Origin: JBBROS01 sp965213845
GTDB taxonomy: Bacteria > Pseudomonadota > Alphaproteobacteria > Acetobacterales > Acetobacteraceae
Direction of reading: 5' to 3'
Length of the DNA stretch: 64,000 nt
Assembly (NCBI GenBank): GCA_965213845.1
Contig: CBDCAI010000003.1
Coordinates: 62,001-126,000 of the forward strand
How positions within the stretch are numbered: the first letter of the stretch is position 1; each line of letters begins with the position of its first letter. Shown one piece after another: positions 1 through 10,079 of this stretch. The notes under the pieces were generated by a model that ran no database searches, was not told where the DNA came from, and was given only the letters and a program-made list of their open reading frames with translations. The position numbers and the translations under genes are program-made.

Positions 1-156
1 ATGCACCCGCAGATCGGCTTGCGTGTCGCCCGCGAGCCCGAGCGGGCCGACCCGGACCCGGCCCTCGACGGCGTGCTTGACGAAGCCGCTCGGGACGTCG
101 TTGGGGCCAAGCGGGGCCGCCGGGCCGACGTGGACCGACACCAAAGCGGCGTTCAT
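1..156 (-). CDS. MOSC domain protein, N-terminal fragment (cut by window edge)
   Basis: The reading frame begins with ATG at 156 and runs leftwards off the window, giving 52 residues. The visible part (start MNAALVSVHVGPAAPLGP, then VPSGFVKHAVEG and ending GDTQADLRVH) matches the N-terminus of MOSC proteins of the YiiM type, which bind molybdenum cofactor sulfur or act on N-hydroxylated substrates with molybdenum cofactor. The catalytic cysteine region lies beyond the edge. Its ATG overlaps the TGA of the amidotransferase-like gene by four bases (ATGA), so the two are probably translated together. Family assignment rests on a short stretch. Confidence 0.7.
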   Translation of the reverse strand, partial: MNAALVSVHVGPAAPLGPNDVPSGFVKHAVEGRVRVGPLGLAGDTQADLRVH

Positions 157-887
157 CGCGGTCGCGCCGCGTACGCCCGGCAGGCGTCGCCGAACGCCTC
201 GAAGATCGCCCGGCTCGGCCCGTCCTCGGTCGCGTGCCACTCCGGGTGCCACTGCACGCCCAGCACGAAGCCCGCCGCGTCGGGCGCGGCCACCGCCTCG
301 ACAGTGCCGTCCGAGGCGGTCGCCTCCGCCACCAGACCGTCCGCAAGCCGGTCGATGCCTTGGCCGTGCAGGCTGTTGACCGCCACCCGGTCGGCCCGGA
401 ACAGCCGCGCCAAGCCGCCGCAAACGGCCACGTCTTGGCGAATGGCGAACATCTCGTCCGGGGTGCCGCCCGGATCGCGGTGGTCGTCGCGGCCCGGCAC
501 CTCCTGCAGCCGTTGGTGCAGGGTGCCGCCGAGCGCCACGTTCAGCTCCTGGATGCCCCGGCAGATCGCCAGCACCGGCAGCCCGCGCGCGATCGCCGCC
601 CGGATCAGCGGCAGCGTCGTGGCGTCACGCTCCGGGTCGTGCTGGCCCGGCGTCTCGTCGGTGGCGACACCGTAGTGGCTCGGTTCGACGTTGCTGTGAC
701 TGCCATCCACCAGCAGGCCGTCGAGCCGGTCGAGCAACGGCAGCATTGCCTCCCCCAAAGGCGGCAGCAACACAGGCAACGCCCCCGACACCCGGACCAG
801 CGCCGCGCCGTAGGAGCGGGGTGCGGCGTCCTGGGTCATCTCCTCGACCACCTTGGTGCAGGCCGTCACGCCGACGACGACAGTCAC
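153..887 (-). CDS. class C26 gamma-glutamyl-gamma-aminobutyrate hydrolase-like protein
   Basis: A 244-residue class I glutamine amidotransferase-fold hydrolase. The nucleophile motif AICRGIQELN puts Cys near residue 109, and VQWHPEWHA near 210 supplies the His-x-Glu pair. The strand before the cysteine and the GSHSNVEPSHYG stretch are typical of the PuuD family, which splits gamma-glutamyl amides such as gamma-glutamyl-GABA in putrescine degradation. I chose the GTG at 887 because it overlaps the crcB stop (GTGA) and gives the usual start of the fold (VTVVVGVTACTK). It sits in a crcB - hydrolase - MOSC operon with no other putrescine gene, so the real substrate is unknown. Confidence 0.87.
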   Translation of the reverse strand: MTVVVGVTACTKVVEEMTQDAAPRSYGAALVRVSGALPVLLPPLGEAMLPLLDRLDGLLVDGSHSNVEPSHYGVATDETPGQHDPERDATTLPLIRAAIARGLPVLAICRGIQELNVALGGTLHQRLQEVPGRDDHRDPGGTPDEMFAIRQDVAVCGGLARLFRADRVAVNSLHGQGIDRLADGLVAEATASDGTVEAVAAPDAAGFVLGVQWHPEWHATEDGPSRAIFEAFGDACRAYAARPR

Positions 888-1273
888 GCCGAAGCCCTCG
901 GCGCGAACAGCGCCACCCCGGCCGCCGTGGCCAGCAGACAGAGCACCACCGACAACCCGGCGTTGGCGCAGGCGGCGGCCACCCGCCGCTCCCGCACCAG
1001 GTCGAACGTCTGAAGGCTGAACGCCGAGAACGTGGTGAACCCGCCGCACAGCCCGACCGTAACCAACGCCCGCATCTCCGGGCTGCCGAGCCGCGCGTCC
1101 CGCTGCCCGGCGGCGGCGAACGCCCCGATCACGAACGAGCCGAGCACGTTGATCAGCATGGTCCCCCACGGAAACTCGGCTCCGAGCCAGCTCGCCGCCA
1201 CGCCCCCGGCCCAAAACCGCCCCACGCTGCCTAGCGCGCCCCCGAATGCGACCAATAGATACGCCACCACCAC
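884..1273 (-). CDS. crcB: fluoride exporter CrcB
   Basis: A small membrane protein of about 129 residues with four hydrophobic segments. The conserved CrcB/Fluc signatures are visible: GGALGSVGRFW near the start, PWGTMLINVLGSFVIG, and VGLCGGFTTFSAFS with the phenylalanines that line the fluoride path. Fluc proteins are dual-topology dimers that let fluoride leave the cell. Three consecutive GTG codons (1273, 1270, 1267) follow a GGAGG, so the exact start may be any of them. It is first in a leftward operon with a C26 hydrolase. No fluoride riboswitch was recognised in the short upstream stretch, which the kinase gene on the other strand may overlap. Confidence 0.9.
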   Translation of the reverse strand: MVVAYLLVAFGGALGSVGRFWAGGVAASWLGAEFPWGTMLINVLGSFVIGAFAAAGQRDARLGSPEMRALVTVGLCGGFTTFSAFSLQTFDLVRERRVAAACANAGLSVVLCLLATAAGVALFAPRASA

Positions 1274-1352
1274 GCAACCTCCACCACCGCCAAGCGTCCA
1301 CCGCCGAACACCCGTTACGACAGGTTTGCCATGCCATCCAACCGGCCCACAC

Positions 1353-3026
1353 TTGCAGACCACTGGGCAACCTGAGCGCGCGGACGTTGGCGACGTCCTG
1401 ATCCTGGCGCCGACCGCCGACGACGCCGCCGAGGCGGCGCTGCTGCTGGACGGGGCCGGGGTGCGCACCGAGGTGTGCCCCGACCCGGCCACGCTCAACG
1501 CCCGCGTCAAGGTTGAGGGCGTCGCCGCCATCGGTGCGGTGGTGGTCGCCGACGAGGCCCTGACCCACCCGCCGCACCGAGACACCCTGGCCGCCCTGTT
1601 GGCCGAGCAGCCGCCGTGGTCCGACCTGCCGTTCATCGTCCTTGGCCGAGCCGGTCGCGCCAGTGATCCAAACCTGTCGACGGCACTCGGCAACGTCGTC
1701 TTCGTCGAGCGCCCGCTCCAGGCGTTGACACTGGTCAGCGCCGTGCAGGGGGCGCTGCGCGCGCGCGGCCGGCAGCGCCAAATCGAGGAGCACATCGCCG
1801 CGCGCGAGACGGTCGGTGCCCAGTTGCACGCCCTCAACGCGGACCTGGAGCGCCGGGTCAAGCTGGCCGTGGTCGAGAGCGAGCGGGCGCAGTCGGCCCT
1901 GGCACAGGCGCAAAAGATCGAGGCGGTCGGCCAACTCACCGGCGGCATCGCGCACGACTTCAACAACCTGCTGCAGGCGATCACCGGCAGCCTGGAACTG
2001 ATCGGCAAGCGGGCGGCGGGCAACGACAAGATCGAGACCCTGGCCGTCGCCGGGATGGAGGTGGTCGGGCGGGCGGCCAAGCTCACCCGGCAGTTGCTGG
2101 CGTTCTCGCGCATCCAGCGGATCGACCTGCGCCCGGTCGCCATCGACGCGCTGTTGTCGGGGATGTCCGATCTGCTCAACCGCTCGATCGGGACTGCGGT
2201 CGCGGTGCGGTTCGACCTGCTGGCCGGGGCGGCTTGCGCGGTCGCGGACGCCAACCAGGTCGAATTGGCGGTGCTGAACCTCGTGATCAACGCGCGCGAC
2301 GCGATGCCGGAGGGTGGTGCCGTGGTGGTGCGGAGCCGGTTGCGTGAGGAGCCCGGCGGCTGCGACGTGGTGGCCGGCACCTACGTCGAGGTCGCCGTCG
2401 CGGATGGCGGGTCGGGAATGTCGCCCGACGTGGCGGCGCGGGCGTTCGACCCGTTCTTCACCACCAAGGCGATGGGCAACGGCACCGGCCTAGGCCTGAG
2501 CCAAGTCTACGGCATCGCCCGCCAATGCGGCGGCACCGCGCGCATCGACAGCCTCGAGGGGCGGGGCACCACGGTTCGTCTGCTCCTGCCGCTGGCGCTG
2601 GGGGACGCGGCGCCCGCCAAACCGGCGGCACCCGTCGAACCGCCGTCGATGGGCGCGCGGCCACGCCGGACGGTTTTGGTGGTGGACGACGACGCCGACG
2701 TGCGCCGGGTGTTGGTCGCCTCGCTGGACGCGCTCGGCTACGCGGTGGTCGAGGCGGGGAGCGGGCCGGAGGGGATCGCGCTGCTTCGCGTCCAACGCCC
2801 GGACCTGCTGCTGGTGGACTACGCGATGCCGGGCATGAACGGGGCGGAGGTCGCGCGGGCGGCGCAGGCGGCCCGGCGCGACCTGCCGATCGTGTTCGCC
2901 AGCGGCTACGCCGACAGCGCCGCGTTGGTGGAGGCGGTGGGGTCCCAGGCACACGTGCTGCGCAAGCCGTTTAGCTTGGCAGACCTGGCACAGGCGGTGG
3001 GGCGGGCGATGGACGCTCACCACTGA
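1353..3026 (+). CDS. hybrid sensor histidine kinase with C-terminal receiver
   Basis: A cytoplasmic hybrid kinase of about 557 residues. Order: an N-terminal receiver-like region (VLILAPTADDAAEAALLL onward), a coiled segment, the phosphoacceptor box GGIAHDFNNLLQAI with His near 200, the ATPase N-box NLVINARDAMPEGG, G boxes DGGSGMS and GTGLGLSQVYGI, then a true receiver (VLVVDDDADVRRVL) with the acceptor Asp in LLLVDYAMPGMNG and Lys in LRKPFS. No membrane segment or dedicated sensor domain is evident, and the first receiver-like region shows no clear acceptor Asp. The start is uncertain: no ATG fits, and TTG at 1353 or 1326 are the best candidates. The adjoining genes do not reveal its target. 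Confidence 0.85.
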   Translation: MQTTGQPERADVGDVLILAPTADDAAEAALLLDGAGVRTEVCPDPATLNARVKVEGVAAIGAVVVADEALTHPPHRDTLAALLAEQPPWSDLPFIVLGRAGRASDPNLSTALGNVVFVERPLQALTLVSAVQGALRARGRQRQIEEHIAARETVGAQLHALNADLERRVKLAVVESERAQSALAQAQKIEAVGQLTGGIAHDFNNLLQAITGSLELIGKRAAGNDKIETLAVAGMEVVGRAAKLTRQLLAFSRIQRIDLRPVAIDALLSGMSDLLNRSIGTAVAVRFDLLAGAACAVADANQVELAVLNLVINARDAMPEGGAVVVRSRLREEPGGCDVVAGTYVEVAVADGGSGMSPDVAARAFDPFFTTKAMGNGTGLGLSQVYGIARQCGGTARIDSLEGRGTTVRLLLPLALGDAAPAKPAAPVEPPSMGARPRRTVLVVDDDADVRRVLVASLDALGYAVVEAGSGPEGIALLRVQRPDLLLVDYAMPGMNGAEVARAAQAARRDLPIVFASGYADSAALVEAVGSQAHVLRKPFSLADLAQAVGRAMDAHH

Positions 3027-3048
3027 AGTCTGATCTCGGAGGAACGCC

Positions 3049-3411
3049 ATGCTATTCGATATGATGACCGACAAAGAGATAACACGAATTCCTTATGAAA
3101 GGGATCACCGCCTCTTTATGTCGCGTATGACGCAATCAGAAATCGACTTGATCGAGAAAACCCTGGACGACCTTATCGACGGAACTGAAATCCAGACAGC
3201 GGGTTGGATGCCTGGTCACGACTGGGGCGGCACGCCCTACGAGCCGATTTATACGAAGGCGGCAAATAAGAACTACGGCTTGTCAGCTCGATGCTTTGGG
3301 TTGATGGTCTGGGTCGTATTCATGAAGCGGCCCGAAAAGTGGGTTTCCGGGCGCTTTGAGAAGGACGGGGAGCCGATTGGCAGCCGCACATATTTCCGAC
3401 CCGGCGGGTGA
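3049..3411 (+). CDS. hypothetical protein, 120 aa, AT-richer than neighbours
   Basis: I do not recognise this family. ATG at 3049 follows a strong GGAGG eight bases upstream, and the gene starts 22 bases after the hybrid kinase. The protein is soluble, with no signal peptide. An acidic helical N-terminal half (MTDKEITRIPYERD, QSEIDLIEKTLDDLIDG) is followed by an aromatic-rich half (GWMPGHDWGGTPYEP, GLMVWVVFMKRPEKWVSGRF). Codon choice is visibly more AT-rich than in the kinase or lctP, and the gene borders a 380-base stretch without a convincing gene, so recent transfer is plausible. It could be part of a small accessory or toxin-like unit, but nothing in the sequence proves that. Confidence 0.7.
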   Translation: MLFDMMTDKEITRIPYERDHRLFMSRMTQSEIDLIEKTLDDLIDGTEIQTAGWMPGHDWGGTPYEPIYTKAANKNYGLSARCFGLMVWVVFMKRPEKWVSGRFEKDGEPIGSRTYFRPGG

Positions 3412-3793
3412 CGCAACAACCGTACCCGTGTGATCCCACGAATGATAACTTAGTATCCGCTCCAGATCAGGACCACCAACATGGCTGAGATTGCGACGCG
3501 GTTTGCCGTGGCGATCGAAGCGCGTTTCGAGCCACTACGCCGTCTCCCATCCTCCGGTCCTGCACGCGAGCAGCTTGCGCCAAAGTTGCGGGTAACCTTT
3601 CGAAGCGCTCTACGCCATCTTTACATGCTGCGAAAGGTGACGTGGTTATTGTGAGCGTCTTCCGCCGCGCGCGCGATATCGCCGCATTGGTCGCGCGTGA
3701 AGAGTTCACCTGCCAAATTGGCGTGTCCACCCGCTTTACGGGACCGTGCAAAGGCTTGATCTTTTAGGTGCGTGCGTCGGGGAGGGAAACAAA
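3412..3793. other. gene-poor stretch upstream of lctP
   Basis: No gene here is convincing. An ATG at 3481 opens a 57-codon frame ending near 3653, and the adjoining DNA can be read as another short frame to 3765, but neither resembles a known protein; they may be remnants of a decayed gene. Base composition is mixed and resembles the small orphan gene at 3049 more than lctP. The only clear functional element is the ribosome-binding site GGAGGG at 3781-3786 for lctP. Confidence 0.4.
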
Positions 3794-5378
3794 TTGTTCG
3801 AACAACAGCTAACCCCGATCGGCGGTAGCCTCGGGCTGTCCTTCGTCGTGGCCGCCCTCCCGATCGCGACCGTGCTGGTCGGCCTGGGGGTCTTGCGCCG
3901 CCCGGCGTGGCAGGCGTCGCTGGCCGGGCTTCTGGTGGCGTTGGTCGTGGCCGTGGTGGGTTGGTCGTTCCCGATAGGCCTGGCGCTCGACAGCGTCGCC
4001 AACGGCGTGGTGTTCGCGCTCTGGCCGGTGATGTGGATCGTGGTCAACGCGCTGTTGCTCTACAACATCGCCGTCGTCTCGGGCCGCTTCGACGCGTTTC
4101 GCGACTGGGTGGTGGAACACCTGCCCAACGACCGCCGGGTGGTGCTGGTGGTGATCGGCTTCTGCTTCGGGGCGCTGCTGGAAGGCATCTCGGGGTTCGG
4201 CACGCCCGTCGCGATCACCTCGGCGCTGTTAATCCTGGTCGGCTATCCGCCGCTGGAAGCGCTTGTTTTCACGTTAATCTTCAACACCGCGCCGGTGGCG
4301 TTCGGGGCGTTGGGCGCGCCGGTCACCGTGCTAGGGCAGGTGACCCACCTCCCGGCCGACGTGCTGGGGGCGATGATCGGGCGGCAGTTGCCGTTCATCG
4401 CGCTGGCGCTGCCGTTCTACGTCATGGCGATCTATGGCGGGCGGCGGTCGGTGGCGGCGATCTGGCCGGTGCTGCTGGTGGCCGGCGGCAGCTTCGCCCT
4501 TAGCCAATTCGTGTCGTCGAACTTCATCGACTACTCGCTGACCGACGTGTTGGCCTCGATGGGGTCGCTGATCGCCACCATCGCGTTCCTCCAAGTGTGG
4601 CAACCTCGCCCCGACCCGGAGTTCGCGCTGGCCGCCCGCCCGACCGACAGCCGGGCCGCGACCGTGCGGCCGATCCTGGGGTGGCTGCCATGGGTGGTGG
4701 TGTCGCTGGTGGTGATCCTCTGGACCAGCTTCTCCGTCTTCAAGCTCGGCGCGCGGGCGATCCCGTGGCCCGGCTTGGACAAGGCGGTGTTCATCACGCT
4801 CTACAAAACCCCCTACGCGGCGGTCTACACGTTCCAGCCGCTGGCGACCGGCACCGCGATCCTGGTGGCGGCGGTGATCACGGCGGCGCTGACCGGGGTG
4901 GGGCCGCAACGCTTTCTCGGGGCGGTGGCGGCGACGTGGCGGCAGAGCCGGATCGCCATCCTGACCGTGGCGCTGATCGTGGCGCTCGCCTACCTGATGA
5001 ACTACTCCGGGCTGAACTACACGCTCGGCCTCGGCGTGGCGTCGGTCGGCGTCCTGTTCCCGTTCGTCTCGGCGTTCCTCGGCTGGGTCGCGGTGTTCCT
5101 GTCCGGCAGCGACACCTCCGGCAACGCGCTGTTCGGCAACCTGCAGGTGGTGGCGGCCAACCAGTTGGGGCTGAACCCGGTGCTGATCGCGGCCACCAAC
5201 AGCTCGGGCGGCGTGATGGGCAAGATGATCTCGCCGCAGAACATCTCCACCGGCGTCAGCACGACCGACCTCAAGGGTCAGGAGGGCGTGGTGTTCGCAC
5301 GCACCTTTTGGCACAGCGTCGTGCTGACCTTGGCGCTCGGCTGCATCGTGGTGGCGCAGCAGTACCTGTTCCCGTGGA

Positions 5379-5404
<26 letters not shown>
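3794..5404 (+). CDS. lctP: L-lactate permease, LctP family
   Basis: A very hydrophobic protein of 536 residues, the usual size for the lactate permease family, which takes up lactate or glycolate with protons. Diagnostic stretches are EGISGFGTPVAITSALLI, IFNTAPVAFGALGAPV, SGSDTSGNALFGNLQ and NSSGGVMGKMISPQNIS. The start is taken as TTG at 3794 because GGAGGG lies seven bases upstream and the product then begins LFEQQLTPIGG, as in the family; an upstream in-frame start at 3746 has no such site. The 3' end overlaps the end of glgX on the other strand by 26 bases. No lactate dehydrogenase gene is adjacent. Confidence 0.92.
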
Positions 5405-7336
<1,932 letters not shown>

Positions 7337-7340
<4 letters not shown>

Positions 7341-8767
7341 AACGATCGATACAGCGTCGCGTAAGCTCGCGCGGGGCTGACCCAGGAGACGTCGGTCGCC
7401 ATTGCGGCAACCCGCATCGACGCCCACGCGGGACCGGCGAACAGCGTGGTGGCGCGGCGGATCGCGGCCTCTAACGCTGCCAGCGTCACCGGCGCGAACT
7501 GGACGCCCGTGGCCACGCCCGCCGCCACCGCCACCACGTTGGCGTCCACCACCGTGTCGGCGAGGCCGCCCACGCGGGCCACCACCGGGATGGTGCCGTA
7601 GCGGAGCGCGCACAACTGGGTCAGGCCGCACGGCTCGAACCGCGACGGCACCAGCAAGGCGTCGCAGCCGGCCTGGATGCGGTGGGCTAAGCCCTCGTCA
7701 TAGCCGAAGCGGCAGGCGATCCGGCCCTCGTTGGCCGACTCCGCCCCCTGCAGGGTGGCCTCGATGGCCGGCTCGCCCGACCCCAGCACCGCCAGTTGCG
7801 CGCCGGCGGCGAGCAGGGTGGGCAGCGCCCCCGCCAGCAGGTCGATCCCCTTTTGGCCCGTCAGGCGGCTGACCACGCCGAACAGCGGCGCGTCCGGGTC
7901 GGCGTCGAGGCCCATCAGGGTTTGCAGCGCCACCTTGTTGGCGACCTTGCCGGCGGGCGCGGCGTAGGGGCGGGCCAGCAGCGCGTCGGTAGCCGGGTTC
8001 CAGACGTCGGTGTCGATGCCGTTCAGGATGCCGTGCAGCCGGTCGCGCCGGAACCGCAGCAGGCCGTCGAAGCCCATGCCCTCGGCGGGTCTGAGGATTT
8101 CCTCGGCATAGGTTGGCGACACGGTGGTGATCGCGTCCGACAGCGCCAAGCCGGCTTTCATAAAGCTGATCTGCCCGTGGTATTCGACGCCAGTCAGCGC
8201 GAAGGCTGTGGTCGGCAGGCCGAGCGAGGCCAGCAGCGCCGCCGGAAAGATGCCCGGAAACGCCATGTTGTGGACGGTGAACACGGTTTTGGGCACGGGG
8301 GCGGCGACGGGCCCAAACGTCAGGTAGGCCGCAACCAGACCCGCCTGCCAATCGTGTGCGTGAACCACGTCCGGACGCCACCCGGCCAACGCGCCCCGGG
8401 CGACCGCCGCCCCGGCCTGCGCCAACGCGGCGAACCGCTGCGCGTTGTCCTGCCAATCCCGCCCGTCCGAGGCGAGGTAGGGGTTGCCCGACCGCATGAA
8501 CAGCGCCGGCGCGTCCAGCACCAGCACGTCTAGCCCCCCCGCGCGCCCGGCCCGAAGCGTGCCACCGTCGATCGCCACGGGCTCCGCGTCCGGTGTCAGC
8601 GCGGCCAGCGCCGCCGGATATCCGGGCAGCAGCGTCCGCACCTGCACGCCCTCGCGCGCCAACGCCGCCGGCAACGCGCCCACCACGTCGGCAAGCCCGC
8701 CCGTCTTGATCAGCGGATAGGCCTCGGACGCCACCGACAGCACGCGCGTCGGCGGCTTGGCCGCCAT
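7337..8767 (-). CDS. glgA: glycogen synthase GlgA
   Basis: A 476-residue GT5 ADP-glucose glycogen synthase, normal length for bacteria. The ADP-glucose-binding motif KTGGLADVVGALP lies near residue 21, VHAHDWQAGLVAAYL near 137, and the C-terminal donor site RFEPCGLTQLCALRYGT near 376. It elongates alpha-1,4 glucan chains with ADP-glucose from GlgC. Its ATG overlaps the glgC TGA by one base (TGATG), and its stop overlaps the glgX GTG, so the three are expected to be translated in a coupled way. Confidence 0.95.
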
Positions 8768-10038
8768 CAGCGGTCGAGCCGGTCGATCATGCCCTTGGTG
8801 ATCAACACGACGCCGTTCGACGTGCGGCGGAACCGGCGCGCGTCCTCGTCGGGGTCGTCACCCACCACCAACCCCTGCGGAATGCGGACGCCACGGTCCA
8901 CCACCACGTTGGACAGCCGCGCGTGCCGCCCGATGTCGACGCCGGGCAAGATCACGCCCCGGTCCACCGAGGAGAACGAGTTCATGTGGACGTTGGTGAA
9001 CAGCAGCGACTGCCGCACCGACGCGCCGGACACGATGCAGCCGCCCGAGACCAGCGACGACACCGCCATGCCGCGCCGCCCGCCACCCTCGTCGTGGACG
9101 AACTTGGCCGGCGGCGTCACCTCGGCGTAGGTCCAGATCGGCCACTCGTTGTCATACAGGTCGAGGCCGGGGACGAAGTCGGTCAGGTCGATGTTGGCCG
9201 CGTGATAGGCGTCCACGGTGCCGACGTCGCGCCAGTACGGGGCGCGCTCCTTGGACGAGCGCACGCACGAGCGCGAGAAGTGGTGCGCCACCACCGTCCC
9301 GCGCGCCACCAGCTTGGGGATGATGTCCTTGCCGAAGTCGTGGCTGCTGCCCGGCTCGGCCGCGTCCGCCCTCAGCAACTCGAACAACAGCTTGGTGTCG
9401 AACACGTAGATGCCCATGCTCGCGAGCGCCTTGTCGGGGTGGCCCGGCATCGGCGGCGGGTCGGCGGGCTTTTCTAGAAAACTCAGCACCTTGTCGTTCG
9501 CGTCGACGTGCATGACCCCGAACGCCACCGCCTCCATGCGCTCGACCTCGATGCAGCCGACCGTGCATTCCGCACCGCTGTCGACGTGCTGCGCGAGCAT
9601 CTGCTCGTAGTCCATCTTGTAGATGTGGTCGCCGGCCAGCACCACGATGTAGCGCGGGTCGGAGCTGGCGATGATGTCTATGTTCTGGAACACCGCGTCG
9701 GCGGTTCCGAGATACCACATGTCCTCGGACACGCGCTGGCTCGCGGGCAGGATGTCGAACGTCTCGTTGCGCTCGGGGCGGAAGAAGTTCCAGCCGCGCT
9801 GCAGGTGCCGAATCAGGCTGTGCGCCTTATATTGGGTCGCCACCGCGATGCGCCGGATGCCGGAGTTCAGCGCGTTGGACAGCGCGAAGTCGATGATCCG
9901 GCTCTTGCCGCCGAAGTAGACGGCGGGCTTGGCGCGGATGTCGGTCAGCTCCATCAACCGGCTGCCACGCCCGCCCGCCAGGACGTAGGCCATCGCGTGT
10001 CGGGCCAGCGGTCCCGCGCCGGCTTGTTGGTCGGCCAT
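8767..10038 (-). CDS. glgC: glucose-1-phosphate adenylyltransferase GlgC
   Basis: A 423-residue ADP-glucose pyrophosphorylase, the committed and usually allosterically controlled step of glycogen synthesis. The nucleotidyltransferase signature GGRGSRLMELTDIRAKPAV lies near residues 22-40, followed by SRIIDFALSNALNSG, VVLAGDHIYKMDYEQML and SFLEKPADPPPMPGHP, with a C-terminal left-handed beta-helix (hexapeptide-like VSGGCIVSGASVRQSLL). The ATG at 10038 follows a strong GGGGGAGG; a longer in-frame extension upstream lacks family similarity. It begins 41 bases after the glgP stop. Confidence 0.95.
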   Translation of the reverse strand: MADQQAGAGPLARHAMAYVLAGGRGSRLMELTDIRAKPAVYFGGKSRIIDFALSNALNSGIRRIAVATQYKAHSLIRHLQRGWNFFRPERNETFDILPASQRVSEDMWYLGTADAVFQNIDIIASSDPRYIVVLAGDHIYKMDYEQMLAQHVDSGAECTVGCIEVERMEAVAFGVMHVDANDKVLSFLEKPADPPPMPGHPDKALASMGIYVFDTKLLFELLRADAAEPGSSHDFGKDIIPKLVARGTVVAHHFSRSCVRSSKERAPYWRDVGTVDAYHAANIDLTDFVPGLDLYDNEWPIWTYAEVTPPAKFVHDEGGGRRGMAVSSLVSGGCIVSGASVRQSLLFTNVHMNSFSSVDRGVILPGVDIGRHARLSNVVVDRGVRIPQGLVVGDDPDEDARRFRRTSNGVVLITKGMIDRLDR

Positions 10039-10079
10039 GTGTCGTTCCTCCCCCTGGTGGCCGCCCCTCGCGCCGGGGG

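Noticed and set aside
1..675. Rightward 224-codon frame at the left edge
   Set aside because: Antisense to the C26 hydrolase and MOSC genes, which show clear family motifs.
3467..3751. Leftward 94-codon frame in the gap before lctP
   Set aside because: No recognisable protein, no ribosome site, and its residue make-up is that of an antisense shadow.
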